From Tepidisphaeraceae bacterium (GTDB lineage: Bacteria; Planctomycetota; Phycisphaerae; Tepidisphaerales; Tepidisphaeraceae): a stretch of 8,076 nucleotides of DNA. The stretch is from NCBI GenBank assembly GCA_025450555.1, contig JANWHF010000337.1, forward strand, positions 1 to 8,076, read 5' to 3'. Positions within the stretch are counted from its first letter, which is position 1; each line of letters starts with the position of its first letter. The notes under the pieces are model-generated. The model was not told where the DNA came from. It did not search any database and saw nothing but the letters and a program-made list of their open reading frames with translations. Positions 1 through 6,395 of the stretch are shown here, in pieces. Made by a program: the position numbers and the translations under genes.

Positions 1-141
1 ACCCGCATCGCCGACGCACTGCGCGAAATTGGATATGACGGCTACGTGTCGGCCGAATGCCTGCCCTACCCTGATCCCGACGCAGCGGCAAAAAAGACGA
101 TCCAATCCTTCAACCGGTTTTTCCGCATTCGCGCGGGCTGA
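1..141 (+). CDS. Sugar phosphate isomerase/epimerase-like protein, C-terminal fragment
   Basis: The reading frame is open from base 1 to a TGA at 139-141 and gives 46 residues; the start lies upstream of the window. The pattern REIGYDGYVSAE followed by a P-x-P-D-x-D-A-A segment and a final helix is typical of the last strand and helix of the xylose-isomerase-like TIM-barrel (AP endonuclease 2) superfamily. There the Glu of the 'S-x-E' strand usually binds the catalytic metal. Such enzymes isomerise or epimerise sugars, inositols or sugar phosphates. The stop is only 2 bases before the ATG of the mutarotase gene, so the two are almost certainly co-transcribed and probably translationally coupled. 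The substrate cannot be told from this fragment. The family call is fairly firm; the exact reaction is unknown. Confidence 0.7.
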   Translation, partial: TRIADALREIGYDGYVSAECLPYPDPDAAAKKTIQSFNRFFRIRAG

Positions 142-143
142 TT

Positions 144-590
144 ATGCTCAAGCATCGACTGATACATCCCAAGATTAACGAAGTGATTGGCCGGGCCGGT
201 CACCACGGCAAGATTCTCATCGCCGATGGGAATTATCCCGCATCGTCGGCCATCGGTCCGCGCGCGGAACTGGTGAGCCTGAACCTGATGCCAGGCGTGG
301 TGACCTGCACGCAGGTGCTCGAAGCGCTGCTCAGTGCCGTGCCGATCGAAGCGGCCAACACGATGATGTATGAAAAGACCGGGCCTTATGCGATGCAGGA
401 AGACCCGCCGGTCTGGGCGCAGTTTCGAGCGGCGATCAAGTCGGCCGGGCTTTCGCTGGAGTTGCAGCCGATCGAAAAGTGGGAGTTTTATAAAGCCGTT
501 GCGACACCCGATCACATTTTGACGATTCAAACCGCCGACCAGCAGCGCTTTGCCAATTTGCTGCTGACAATCGGCGTACGGATGGACTAA
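144..590 (+). CDS. RbsD/FucU-family sugar mutarotase (L-fucose mutarotase-like)
   Basis: The product has 148 residues, the usual size for this family of cytoplasmic ring-shaped oligomers that interconvert sugar anomers (D-ribose pyranase RbsD, L-fucose mutarotase FucU). The start MLKHRLIHPKINEVIGRAGH matches the family N-terminus. His20 corresponds to the catalytic His, Asp28 to the substrate-binding Asp, and the D-G-N-Y-P-A stretch follows. The E-F-Y-K-A segment and the C-terminal F-A-N-L-L-L-x-x-G-V also match. One oddity is that the C-terminal 'Y-x-N' substrate motif of FucU/RbsD reads F136-A-N here. The ATG lies 2 bases after the previous stop and no clear ribosome binding site is seen, which suggests coupling. 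The aldose dehydrogenase 21 bases downstream would need one anomer, which gives this enzyme a plausible role. FucU-like rather than RbsD-like is inferred from that neighbour. Confidence 0.85.
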   Translation: MLKHRLIHPKINEVIGRAGHHGKILIADGNYPASSAIGPRAELVSLNLMPGVVTCTQVLEALLSAVPIEAANTMMYEKTGPYAMQEDPPVWAQFRAAIKSAGLSLELQPIEKWEFYKAVATPDHILTIQTADQQRFANLLLTIGVRMD

Positions 591-598
591 GAGCTCTC

Positions 599-603
599 AA
601 GGA
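599..603 (+). promoter_or_regulatory. Shine-Dalgarno site of the aldo/keto reductase gene
   Basis: AAGGA ends 8 bases before the ATG at 612 and fixes that start codon. It is the only convincing ribosome binding site I can see in the window; the four sulfotransferase genes lack one. Confidence 0.6.
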
Positions 604-611
604 TTTCGATC

Positions 612-1553
612 ATGCAAACGCGCGCGCTGGGAAAGACTGGATTGACGCTGCCGATCCTCAGCTTCGGGGCTTCGTCGCTGGGGGCCGAGTTTCGCAAAGT
701 GGATTTGAACGAGGCGTTGCGGTCGGTGCGCGTGGCACTGGACCTGGGCATGAATTTCATCGACACCTCGCCCTATTACGGGCGCGGGATGTCAGAAGTG
801 CTGCTGGGGATCGCGCTGCGGGATGTGCCGCGCGATAGCTATTTGCTGGGCACAAAACTGGGGCGGTATGCGCCGCAGCATTTTGATTTTTCCGCAAAGC
901 GCGTCGTCGAGAGCGTGGACGTGAGCCTGGAGCGGATGAAGGTCGATCACCTGGACGTCATCCTCTGCCACGACATTGAATTTGTGGACATGCAGCAGAT
1001 CGTCGATGAAACGCTGCCTGCATTTCGAAAATTGCAAAAACAGGGGAAAGTGAAGTTCGTCGGCGTTTCCGGTTATCCGATGCACATTTTCCGCTGGATT
1101 CTGGATCGGGCGGAGCTGGATGTGATCCTCTCGTATAACCACTACACGATTCAGAACACGATGCTGGCCGACCTGGTGCCGTACTTGAAGGTCAAAGGCG
1201 TTGGCATCATGAATGCGGCCCCCTTTTCGGCCCGGCTGCTGACCAATCAGCCCCTGCCGGCCTGGCACAAGGCCACGCCGCTGGTACGCCAGACGGCCAA
1301 GGTCGCGGCCGAGCATTGTGCTGCGCGAGGCAGCGACATCGCGAAGCTGGCGCTTCAGTTTTCGATTGCCAATTCGGATATGGCCACATGCATTGTCGGT
1401 TCAGCAAATCCAACTAACGTTCAGAAATGGGCCCAATGGGCGGGCGAAAAAATGGACGAAACGCTTTTGCGCGAAGTGCAGGAGATCCTGAAGCCGATCC
1501 ACAACTGGTTCTATGCGGAAGGCCGGCCGGAGAATAACGATCATCCGAAGTAG
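612..1553 (+). CDS. Aldo/keto reductase, L-galactose/L-fucose dehydrogenase-like
   Basis: The product has 313 residues, a full-length single-domain TIM-barrel aldo/keto reductase. The AKR catalytic tetrad is complete: Asp51 and Tyr56 in F-I-D-T-S-P-Y-Y-G, Lys82 in G-T-K-L-G-R-Y, and His120 in L-C-H-D-I-E-F. Stretches such as V-I-L-S-Y-x-H-Y, P-Y-L-K-x-K-G-V-G, L-A-L-Q-x-S-x-A-N and the ending I-L-x-P-x-x-N-x-x-x-x-x-G closely resemble plant L-galactose dehydrogenase and its bacterial relatives. Those enzymes oxidise C1 of L-galactose or L-fucose to the lactone with NAD(P)+. The adjacent FucU-like mutarotase supports an aldose substrate of this type. The gene has a good AAGGA site 8 bases before the ATG and is the last gene of the operon. 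Its stop is 3 bases from the stop of the convergent ST1. The family is confident; L-fucose versus L-galactose or another sugar is inference. Confidence 0.87.
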   Translation: MQTRALGKTGLTLPILSFGASSLGAEFRKVDLNEALRSVRVALDLGMNFIDTSPYYGRGMSEVLLGIALRDVPRDSYLLGTKLGRYAPQHFDFSAKRVVESVDVSLERMKVDHLDVILCHDIEFVDMQQIVDETLPAFRKLQKQGKVKFVGVSGYPMHIFRWILDRAELDVILSYNHYTIQNTMLADLVPYLKVKGVGIMNAAPFSARLLTNQPLPAWHKATPLVRQTAKVAAEHCAARGSDIAKLALQFSIANSDMATCIVGSANPTNVQKWAQWAGEKMDETLLREVQEILKPIHNWFYAEGRPENNDHPK

Positions 1554-1556
1554 GAT

Positions 1557-3095
1557 TTATCCCCAGCCCAGGGATGCCATCAGCGGCGCCAGATGCTTTT
1601 GATAATGCTGCCATCGCCCCACCGATGATTTATAAAGCGGCCGGCGAACCTGCTTGTTGCTGGCGGTGTGGATGTGGCGCTTGTTATCCTGGAAATTCAG
1701 GCAGGCGTCATCCCATGGGAGACCAACGAATTCGATGAGCCTTCGCGCCTGGCCCGGCAGGTCCTCGACCACCTGCTCATACTGGACTTCGAGCATCGGC
1801 ATCTCCAGCACCGATTTCCAGTGCGCCATCAGCCGTTCATATTGGCGGTAATAGTGGCCCAGCCAGCGCAGGTCGAAGGAGAAGTCATTGGCCGACGCGA
1901 AGTTGGTCATGAAGCAGGAGACGCAGTTGTCCAGCGGATCGCGCCGGCAATGAAGGATGCGGGCCTGCGGGAAGAGGATCGAGATCAACCCGAGGTACAG
2001 GTAATTGGCCGGTAGCTTGTCGGTGATGCGCAGAGCAGAGGGATCGAGAGCCTGCAGCGGATCGAGATACTTTTTTGCCACGGTGTTGACGGCGTCCAGT
2101 GACATGCTGGCCAACCGCTGTTCTTGCCCCGGCGCATCGAGAATCGATCGAGCCAGCTCGAAGAACCAGGTCAGTTCGCCGGCGCCGTGGATCTGCGGAT
2201 GCGAGGAAAGGATCTGCTCGACCAGTGTCGTGCCCGAGCGCACCATGCCGACGATGAAGATGGGCGTTTTGCTGTCAACGGTGGAGCGCGGCATCGCCGC
2301 AAGACGATGAGGCGACATTGAATCGATGGTTTCGCTGATCAGCCGCTCGTGAGCCTTGGGATCGTAGCGGGCTTTCCGGAGCGCGTTGCCCTGGCGGGCA
2401 TGGGCGAAGGCCGAGTCAAACTCGCCCGCGCGATCCAGCAGCGACGCGAGCATGAAATGCAGCGAGCGATTTTCCCGATCAGTTCGCGGGGCAGGGTCGG
2501 CCAAAGCTCGGCGAAGCATGTCCAGCGCCAGGGCGTCCATCCCATCCCTTGCCAACGCGATGCGGGCGACGAGCAGCGCCAGATCGCTGCCGGACTTGTG
2601 GGCCTCAACAAAGGGCTTGATGATCTGAAAGGCCCAATCGCTGTCGCGGTCAAAATCGAGTAACGAAGCATAGCCGATCGCGCCGCGGGGATCGGCCGGC
2701 TCAAGCTCGTAGCCGATGCGTGCATGTCTGTAGGCAAGGTCGAGCTTTCCCATACGCTTGAAAAGCTGGCCGAGGATGGCGTGAGCCCTGCCAAACCTGG
2801 GACTCAATTCGATCGTCTTTTCCAGGAACTTGAGAGCCTGCTCGTCACGCCGGAGCTGCCAGAGGATCAAGCCGGAGTTGAAATGGTAATCGGGGACGGT
2901 CGAATCGAGTTGCGCGGCTTCCATGTATCTCGCAAGCGCTTCTTCGAGCTTGTCCTGGCCAAGAAGCGCATCGCCGCTGACGGCCACCGCGCGGGCGCGC
3001 AGGGGATCGTGGAGCGGACCTGAGGAGCTCCTTTTGCGCACAGGAGCTTCGCGACCATCCGGCGGCGGTGTAGTTTCCGATTGGCCATCATGCAT
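1557..3095 (-). CDS. TPR-sulfotransferase fusion protein, copy 1 (ST1)
   Basis: The product has 512 residues with no signal peptide or membrane segment, so it is probably cytoplasmic. Residues 1-30 are polar and Pro/Ser/Arg-rich, likely disordered. About 34-170 are consecutive TPR helical hairpins (A-x-x-x-L-D motifs, repeated L-x-x-A-L-x-x-x-x-x-A), followed by further helices. A PAPS-dependent sulfotransferase domain fills about 275-500. The 5'-phosphosulfate loop is G-M-V-R-S-G-T-T (283-290), with Arg286 kept but Val285 in place of the usual Pro. Also present are Glu307 (G-A-G-E, candidate catalytic base), Lys360 (D-K-L-P-A-N), the 3'-phosphate site Arg385...Ser393 (R-D-P-L-D-N-C-V-S), TAS at 477-479, QVRRP at 482-486 and S-V-G-R-W. 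It should transfer sulfate from PAPS to an unknown acceptor, with the TPR part probably binding the acceptor or a partner. It is last in the array and converges on the sugar operon. No Shine-Dalgarno site precedes the ATG. Confidence 0.88.
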   Translation of the reverse strand: MHDGQSETTPPPDGREAPVRKRSSSGPLHDPLRARAVAVSGDALLGQDKLEEALARYMEAAQLDSTVPDYHFNSGLILWQLRRDEQALKFLEKTIELSPRFGRAHAILGQLFKRMGKLDLAYRHARIGYELEPADPRGAIGYASLLDFDRDSDWAFQIIKPFVEAHKSGSDLALLVARIALARDGMDALALDMLRRALADPAPRTDRENRSLHFMLASLLDRAGEFDSAFAHARQGNALRKARYDPKAHERLISETIDSMSPHRLAAMPRSTVDSKTPIFIVGMVRSGTTLVEQILSSHPQIHGAGELTWFFELARSILDAPGQEQRLASMSLDAVNTVAKKYLDPLQALDPSALRITDKLPANYLYLGLISILFPQARILHCRRDPLDNCVSCFMTNFASANDFSFDLRWLGHYYRQYERLMAHWKSVLEMPMLEVQYEQVVEDLPGQARRLIEFVGLPWDDACLNFQDNKRHIHTASNKQVRRPLYKSSVGRWQHYQKHLAPLMASLGWG

Positions 3096-3099
3096 GATG
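3086..3099. repeat. 14-bp perfect palindrome over the ST1 start codon
   Basis: CATCATGCATGATG is its own reverse complement and contains the ST1 ATG (3093-3095). It could be an operator or a short hairpin hiding the start. A palindrome of this length is expected about once by chance in several kilobases, so the interest lies only in its position. Confidence 0.25.
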
Positions 3100-3152
3100 C
3101 ATCCAGGGCCGGCCAGCGCGCAGCGGAGCCGGCATCGAGCGAGCCGACGGCA

Positions 3153-3181
3153 TTTATACTCGCGCGCAAGTTAGGGTCCAA
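3153..3181 (-). promoter_or_regulatory. Candidate sigma70-like promoter of ST1
   Basis: On the minus strand, TTGGAC (3176-3181) and TATAAA (3153-3158) are separated by exactly 17 bp. They match the -35 consensus at 3 of 6 bases and the -10 consensus at 5 of 6. The predicted start, near 3146, would give a leader of about 50 bases. That leader contains a GCCGGC/GCCGGC inverted repeat at 3108-3133 and the palindrome over the ATG. It lies in the 114-bp gap between ST2 and ST1, so ST1 may be transcribed independently. The call is by eye only. Confidence 0.33.
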
Positions 3182-3209
3182 ATGGCGTGGCAACGAACGG
3201 CTGCAATTT

Positions 3210-4703
3210 TCAGCTCGACGCCAGGGCTGAGAGCAGCGGCGACAAGTGCTGCCGATAGTGCTCCCATCGCTTGACAGAGGATTGATAAAGCGGTTTGCGG
3301 ACTTGCGAGGAGCTGGCGGTGGCAACGAAGCGATCGGTCTTGTGAAACTGGACGCAACGATCATTCCAGGGCAGCCCCAGGAACTCGACGAGCCGCCGGC
3401 TTTGGCCCGGGAGATCGGCGACCACTTCTTCATACTGGACTTCAAGCATCGGCAGATCGAGCACCGATTTCCAATGCGCCATGAGCCGATCGTATTGGCG
3501 GTAGTAATGACCCAGCCAATCCAGGTCGCAAGCATATTCGTTGGCCGAGACGAAGTCGGTCATAAAGCAGGAAAGACAGGTGTCGATTGGATCGCGCCGG
3601 CAATGGATGATACGCGCCTTGGGCAACAGCAGCGAGACCAGCCCGAGATAGACAAAGTTGCTGGGCATCTTGTCGATGATTCGAAGCGCGGTTGGGTTCA
3701 ATGCCTTGAGAGGCTGAAGATAGTGCTGCGCCAATTCATTGACGCGTTGACCCGACAGCGCGCTCAAAGTCTCGGAGAGATGACCGAGTTGGCTGAAGTT
3801 GTCCTGCCATATCCTGAAGAGGCCGAGCAATTCGCCGGCGCCATGAACGAATGGATGCGAGGCGACAATCTGCTCGATCATCGAAGTTCCCGATCGCGGC
3901 ATGCCGACGATCAGCACCGGCCTGGCGTCATCATTGCGCGCGTGAGGCAAGCTCGAAAGACGCTGTCGGGTCATGACGCCAATCAGCTCATCGATGAACT
4001 GTTCATGCTTGTGCGGATCATAAGTGAGGCCGCGCATGGTGTTGCCCTGGCGGGCGTGCATGAATGCCCGGTCGTATTGCTTCTGGCTGTCCAGCAATGA
4101 TGCCAACATCAAATGTAATGCAGCGATTTCGCGCGACCGCTGGCCGGCCTGCGATTCCAATACGCGCTGAATCAGAGTGATTGCCTGCTGCTCCATTCCA
4201 AGATGCGGAGCGAGGCGGGCGAGAACCATCGTGAGGGAATTGGTGTGAGGGCCTCGATTGATTAAGGGCTGGAGGATCTGCATCGCTTCCTGAGCCTGAC
4301 CATTCGCTTCCAGCATCGATGCCAGTGCAATCGTGATCTCCGGATCTTGTGGGGCCAGTTCCAACGCACGTCGCGCGTGATGCAAGGCAGAATCAATTCG
4401 CCCGCTGTCGTAATGAAGCTGCGATGAGATGCGATGAAATCGGCTTACGCGGGGATCGAGCGCGATCGCCCTTTCGATGTGCTGCTGTGCCACATCAACG
4501 TTTCCAAGACGCCAGCAGACAAGCCCGGCGTTGAAACTGAAAATCGCGACATCGGGGCTGAGTTGTGCGGCATAGACATATCGCTCCAGCGCTTCAGGGA
4601 ACATGCCTCGCTTGAACAACTCATCACCGGCCAGCGAGGCGGAATATGCCAATTCTTTGTTGGACCTAGGGCTCTGGGCGGGATCGGTTGGAAAATCAGC
4701 CAT
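3210..4703 (-). CDS. TPR-sulfotransferase fusion protein, copy 2 (ST2)
   Basis: The product is 497 residues from the ATG at 4703. An in-frame TTG at 4724 would add 7 residues, but the ATG aligns with the ST3 N-terminus and is preferred. About residues 20-190 are TPR hairpins (S-L-A-G-D-E-L-F, then A-L-E-R-Y-V-Y-A-A-Q-L and A-I-A-L-D-P units). The sulfotransferase domain is about 262-497 and looks the most canonical of the four. The PAPS loop is G-M-P-R-S-G-T-S (267-274, Arg270). Glu291 sits in G-A-G-E, Lys345 in D-K-M-P-S-N, and Arg370...Ser378 form the 3'-phosphate site; T-A-S, Q-V-R-K-P and S-V-K-R-W are intact. It should be an active PAPS-dependent sulfotransferase with unknown acceptor. 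By eye it is about 70% identical to ST3 in the catalytic half. It lies 78 bp downstream of ST3, with no clear Shine-Dalgarno site. Confidence 0.88.
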   Translation of the reverse strand: MADFPTDPAQSPRSNKELAYSASLAGDELFKRGMFPEALERYVYAAQLSPDVAIFSFNAGLVCWRLGNVDVAQQHIERAIALDPRVSRFHRISSQLHYDSGRIDSALHHARRALELAPQDPEITIALASMLEANGQAQEAMQILQPLINRGPHTNSLTMVLARLAPHLGMEQQAITLIQRVLESQAGQRSREIAALHLMLASLLDSQKQYDRAFMHARQGNTMRGLTYDPHKHEQFIDELIGVMTRQRLSSLPHARNDDARPVLIVGMPRSGTSMIEQIVASHPFVHGAGELLGLFRIWQDNFSQLGHLSETLSALSGQRVNELAQHYLQPLKALNPTALRIIDKMPSNFVYLGLVSLLLPKARIIHCRRDPIDTCLSCFMTDFVSANEYACDLDWLGHYYRQYDRLMAHWKSVLDLPMLEVQYEEVVADLPGQSRRLVEFLGLPWNDRCVQFHKTDRFVATASSSQVRKPLYQSSVKRWEHYRQHLSPLLSALASS

Positions 4704-4781
4704 GGCTGGTCGATGCAAAACCAAACGCGCGCAGACGCGATGTCTCGCTGACGCAATCGATTCTACAACGCATGAGTTGAA

Positions 4782-6278
4782 TTATCCCCATCCCAGCGCG
4801 GCTCGAAGTGGAGCCAGATGGCGGCGATAATTCTCCGACCGTCTGACCGACGATTGATAAAGTGGTCGGCGCACCTGAGACGCGCTGGCGGTGGCGACGA
4901 AGCGATCATTCTTGTGAAAGTCCAGGCAGCGGTCGTCCCAGGGAAGGCCGAGAAACTCAATGAGCCGACGGCTTTGACCTGCGAAGTCGGAGACCAGCTG
5001 TTCATATTGGACTTCAAGGATCGGCAGATCGATCACCGATTTCCAATGTACCATGACCCGCTCATATTGGCGGTAATAGTGGCCCAGCCAGCGCAGATCG
5101 CAGGAATATTCGTTTGCCAACGCGAAGTCGGTCATGAAACAGGAGAGACAGGTGTCCATCGGGTCGCGCCGGCAATGGATGATGCGCGCCTTGGGCAACA
5201 GCAGGGAGACCAGCCCGAGGTAAAGGAAATTGGCGGGCATTTTATCGGTGATTCGCAGGGCGGCGGGGTTGAGCGCTTCGAATGGCTGCAGATATTGATG
5301 CGCCAATTCGTCAACGCGATCGGCCGACAGCGCGCCCAGAGTAGCCCAAAGCCTTCCGGTCTGGCTGAAGTGGTTCCCCCACATCTGAAAGAAGCAGGCC
5401 AACTCACCGGCGCCATGAACTGACGGATGCGAACTGAGGATCTGCTCGACCAGCGTCGTTCCCGATCGCGGCATGCCGACGATCAATACGGGTCTACTAT
5501 CATCGTTGCTCGAATGAGGCAGGCTGGAAAGGCGCCGGCGATTCATGACGCTGATCAATTCGTTGACGGCTTGTTCGTGCTTGCGCGGATCATAGGTCAC
5601 GCCGCGCATGCTATTGCCCTCCCGGGCGTGGATGAAAGCCTGGTCGTATTGCTTCTGGCTATCCATCAGTGAGGCAAGCATCAGATGTAAGCTCGCGATT
5701 TCCCGCGACTGCTGCCCGGACTGTGCGGACAGAGCGCGCTGGATCAGGACAATGGCCTGCTCCTGCAAACCCAGTCGCGGAGCGATGCGCGCCATCACCA
5801 TCGCCAGTGCATTGGAATGCGGCCCTCGCTCGAGCAACGGTTGGACAACTTTCAGAGCCGCCTCGGCCTGACCATCCGCCTCCAGCATTGAAGCCAGGAA
5901 GACGGTAATCTCAGGGTCACTGGGAGCTAATTCCCAAGCGCATCTGGCGTGTCGGAGAGCAGGTGGAATCTGAAGCCGATCGAAATGGATCTGCGACAGG
6001 CTTTGGTGGAAACGGGCGATGCCGGGGCTGAGCGCAATCGCCCTTTCAACGTGGGGCTGGGCGGCATCAAGCTTGCCCAGCCGCCAGTTCACGAATCCGA
6101 CGTTGAAGCAATAGATTGCTTCTTCGGGATTCAGCTGCATAGCACGAACATATCGCTCTAGAGCTTCAGGCAGCATCTCGCGCTTAAAGAACTCATCGCC
6201 CGCAAGGGCGGCTTGATATGCCGATCGAGTATCGGATGGAAGAGTCTGGTTCGAGTGTTCGTCAGCCGAATCAAGCAT
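4782..6278 (-). CDS. TPR-sulfotransferase fusion protein, copy 3 (ST3)
   Basis: The product has 498 residues. A short polar N-terminus is followed by TPR hairpins at about 21-190 (A-L-A-G-D-E-F-F, A-L-E-R-Y-V-R-A-M-Q-L, A-I-A-L-S-P) and a sulfotransferase domain at about 263-498. PAPS-binding elements are intact: G-M-P-R-S-G-T-T with Arg271, Glu292 in G-A-G-E, Lys346 in D-K-M-P-A-N, Arg371...Ser379 in R-D-P-M-D-T-C-L-S, then T-A-S and Q-V-R-R-P. The conserved Trp of the C-terminal S-V-x-R-W motif is Ser481 here (TCG where TGG is expected), the one clear departure. The chosen ATG aligns with the ST2 ATG; no Shine-Dalgarno site is visible. A candidate promoter lies in the 117-bp gap before the gene, and ST2 follows after 78 bp, so ST3-ST2 may form a transcript. 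The sulfate acceptor is unknown. Confidence 0.88.
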   Translation of the reverse strand: MLDSADEHSNQTLPSDTRSAYQAALAGDEFFKREMLPEALERYVRAMQLNPEEAIYCFNVGFVNWRLGKLDAAQPHVERAIALSPGIARFHQSLSQIHFDRLQIPPALRHARCAWELAPSDPEITVFLASMLEADGQAEAALKVVQPLLERGPHSNALAMVMARIAPRLGLQEQAIVLIQRALSAQSGQQSREIASLHLMLASLMDSQKQYDQAFIHAREGNSMRGVTYDPRKHEQAVNELISVMNRRRLSSLPHSSNDDSRPVLIVGMPRSGTTLVEQILSSHPSVHGAGELACFFQMWGNHFSQTGRLWATLGALSADRVDELAHQYLQPFEALNPAALRITDKMPANFLYLGLVSLLLPKARIIHCRRDPMDTCLSCFMTDFALANEYSCDLRWLGHYYRQYERVMVHWKSVIDLPILEVQYEQLVSDFAGQSRRLIEFLGLPWDDRCLDFHKNDRFVATASASQVRRPLYQSSVRRSENYRRHLAPLRAALGWG

Positions 6279-6348
6279 GGGTGCTCAACACAAAAAACAA
6301 ATGGCACCAACCAGGAAGGTACGAAGGAACAGAATAATAAGCTCACTG

Positions 6349-6378
6349 ATTATTAGCCAACAGGGCGGCATGTTGCAA
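6349..6378 (-). promoter_or_regulatory. Candidate sigma70-like promoter of ST3
   Basis: On the minus strand, TTGCAA (6373-6378) and AATAAT (6349-6354) are spaced 18 bp apart. They match the -35 and -10 consensus at 4 of 6 and 5 of 6 bases. The surrounding gap is visibly AT-richer than the genes. The -10 overlaps one arm of an inverted repeat TAATAA-(9)-TTATTA at 6335-6355, a possible operator. The predicted leader is about 65 bases. The call is by eye only. Confidence 0.33.
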
Positions 6379-6395
6379 GGGGATTTTCTGGCAAA

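Larger units (their letters stand above)
3210..6278 (-). repeat. Tandem duplicated gene pair ST2/ST3, 1,572-bp offset
   Basis: Equivalent codons of the two genes sit 1,572 bp apart throughout the catalytic half: stops 3210/4782, 3'-site Arg 3596/5168, Lys 3671/5243, Glu 3833/5405 and loop Arg 3896/5468. The start codons differ by 1,575 bp, which leaves a net one-codon length difference near the N-terminus. Segments 3592-3647 and 5164-5219 differ at only 2 of 56 bases, including silent positions. This is direct evidence of tandem duplication, perhaps with later gene conversion. Confidence 0.85.

Noticed and set aside
66..530. Minus-strand open frame opposite the mutarotase gene
   Set aside because: The + strand frame has a full RbsD/FucU match; the antisense product is Arg/His-rich with no family features.
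1554..1575. Short inverted repeat TCCC...GGGA as a bidirectional terminator
   Set aside because: The stem is only 4 bp with no T tract, and it lies inside the ST1 coding region.
3246..4100. Long open frame of 284 codons on the + strand, opposite ST2
   Set aside because: It is antisense to a gene with clear sulfotransferase motifs, its product has no recognisable domain, and similar open antisense frames occur opposite ST3 (4818-5423). It follows from codon bias.
4703..4724. TTG at 4724 as the start of ST2
   Set aside because: The in-frame ATG at 4703 gives an N-terminus that aligns with ST3; no ribosome binding site favours the TTG.
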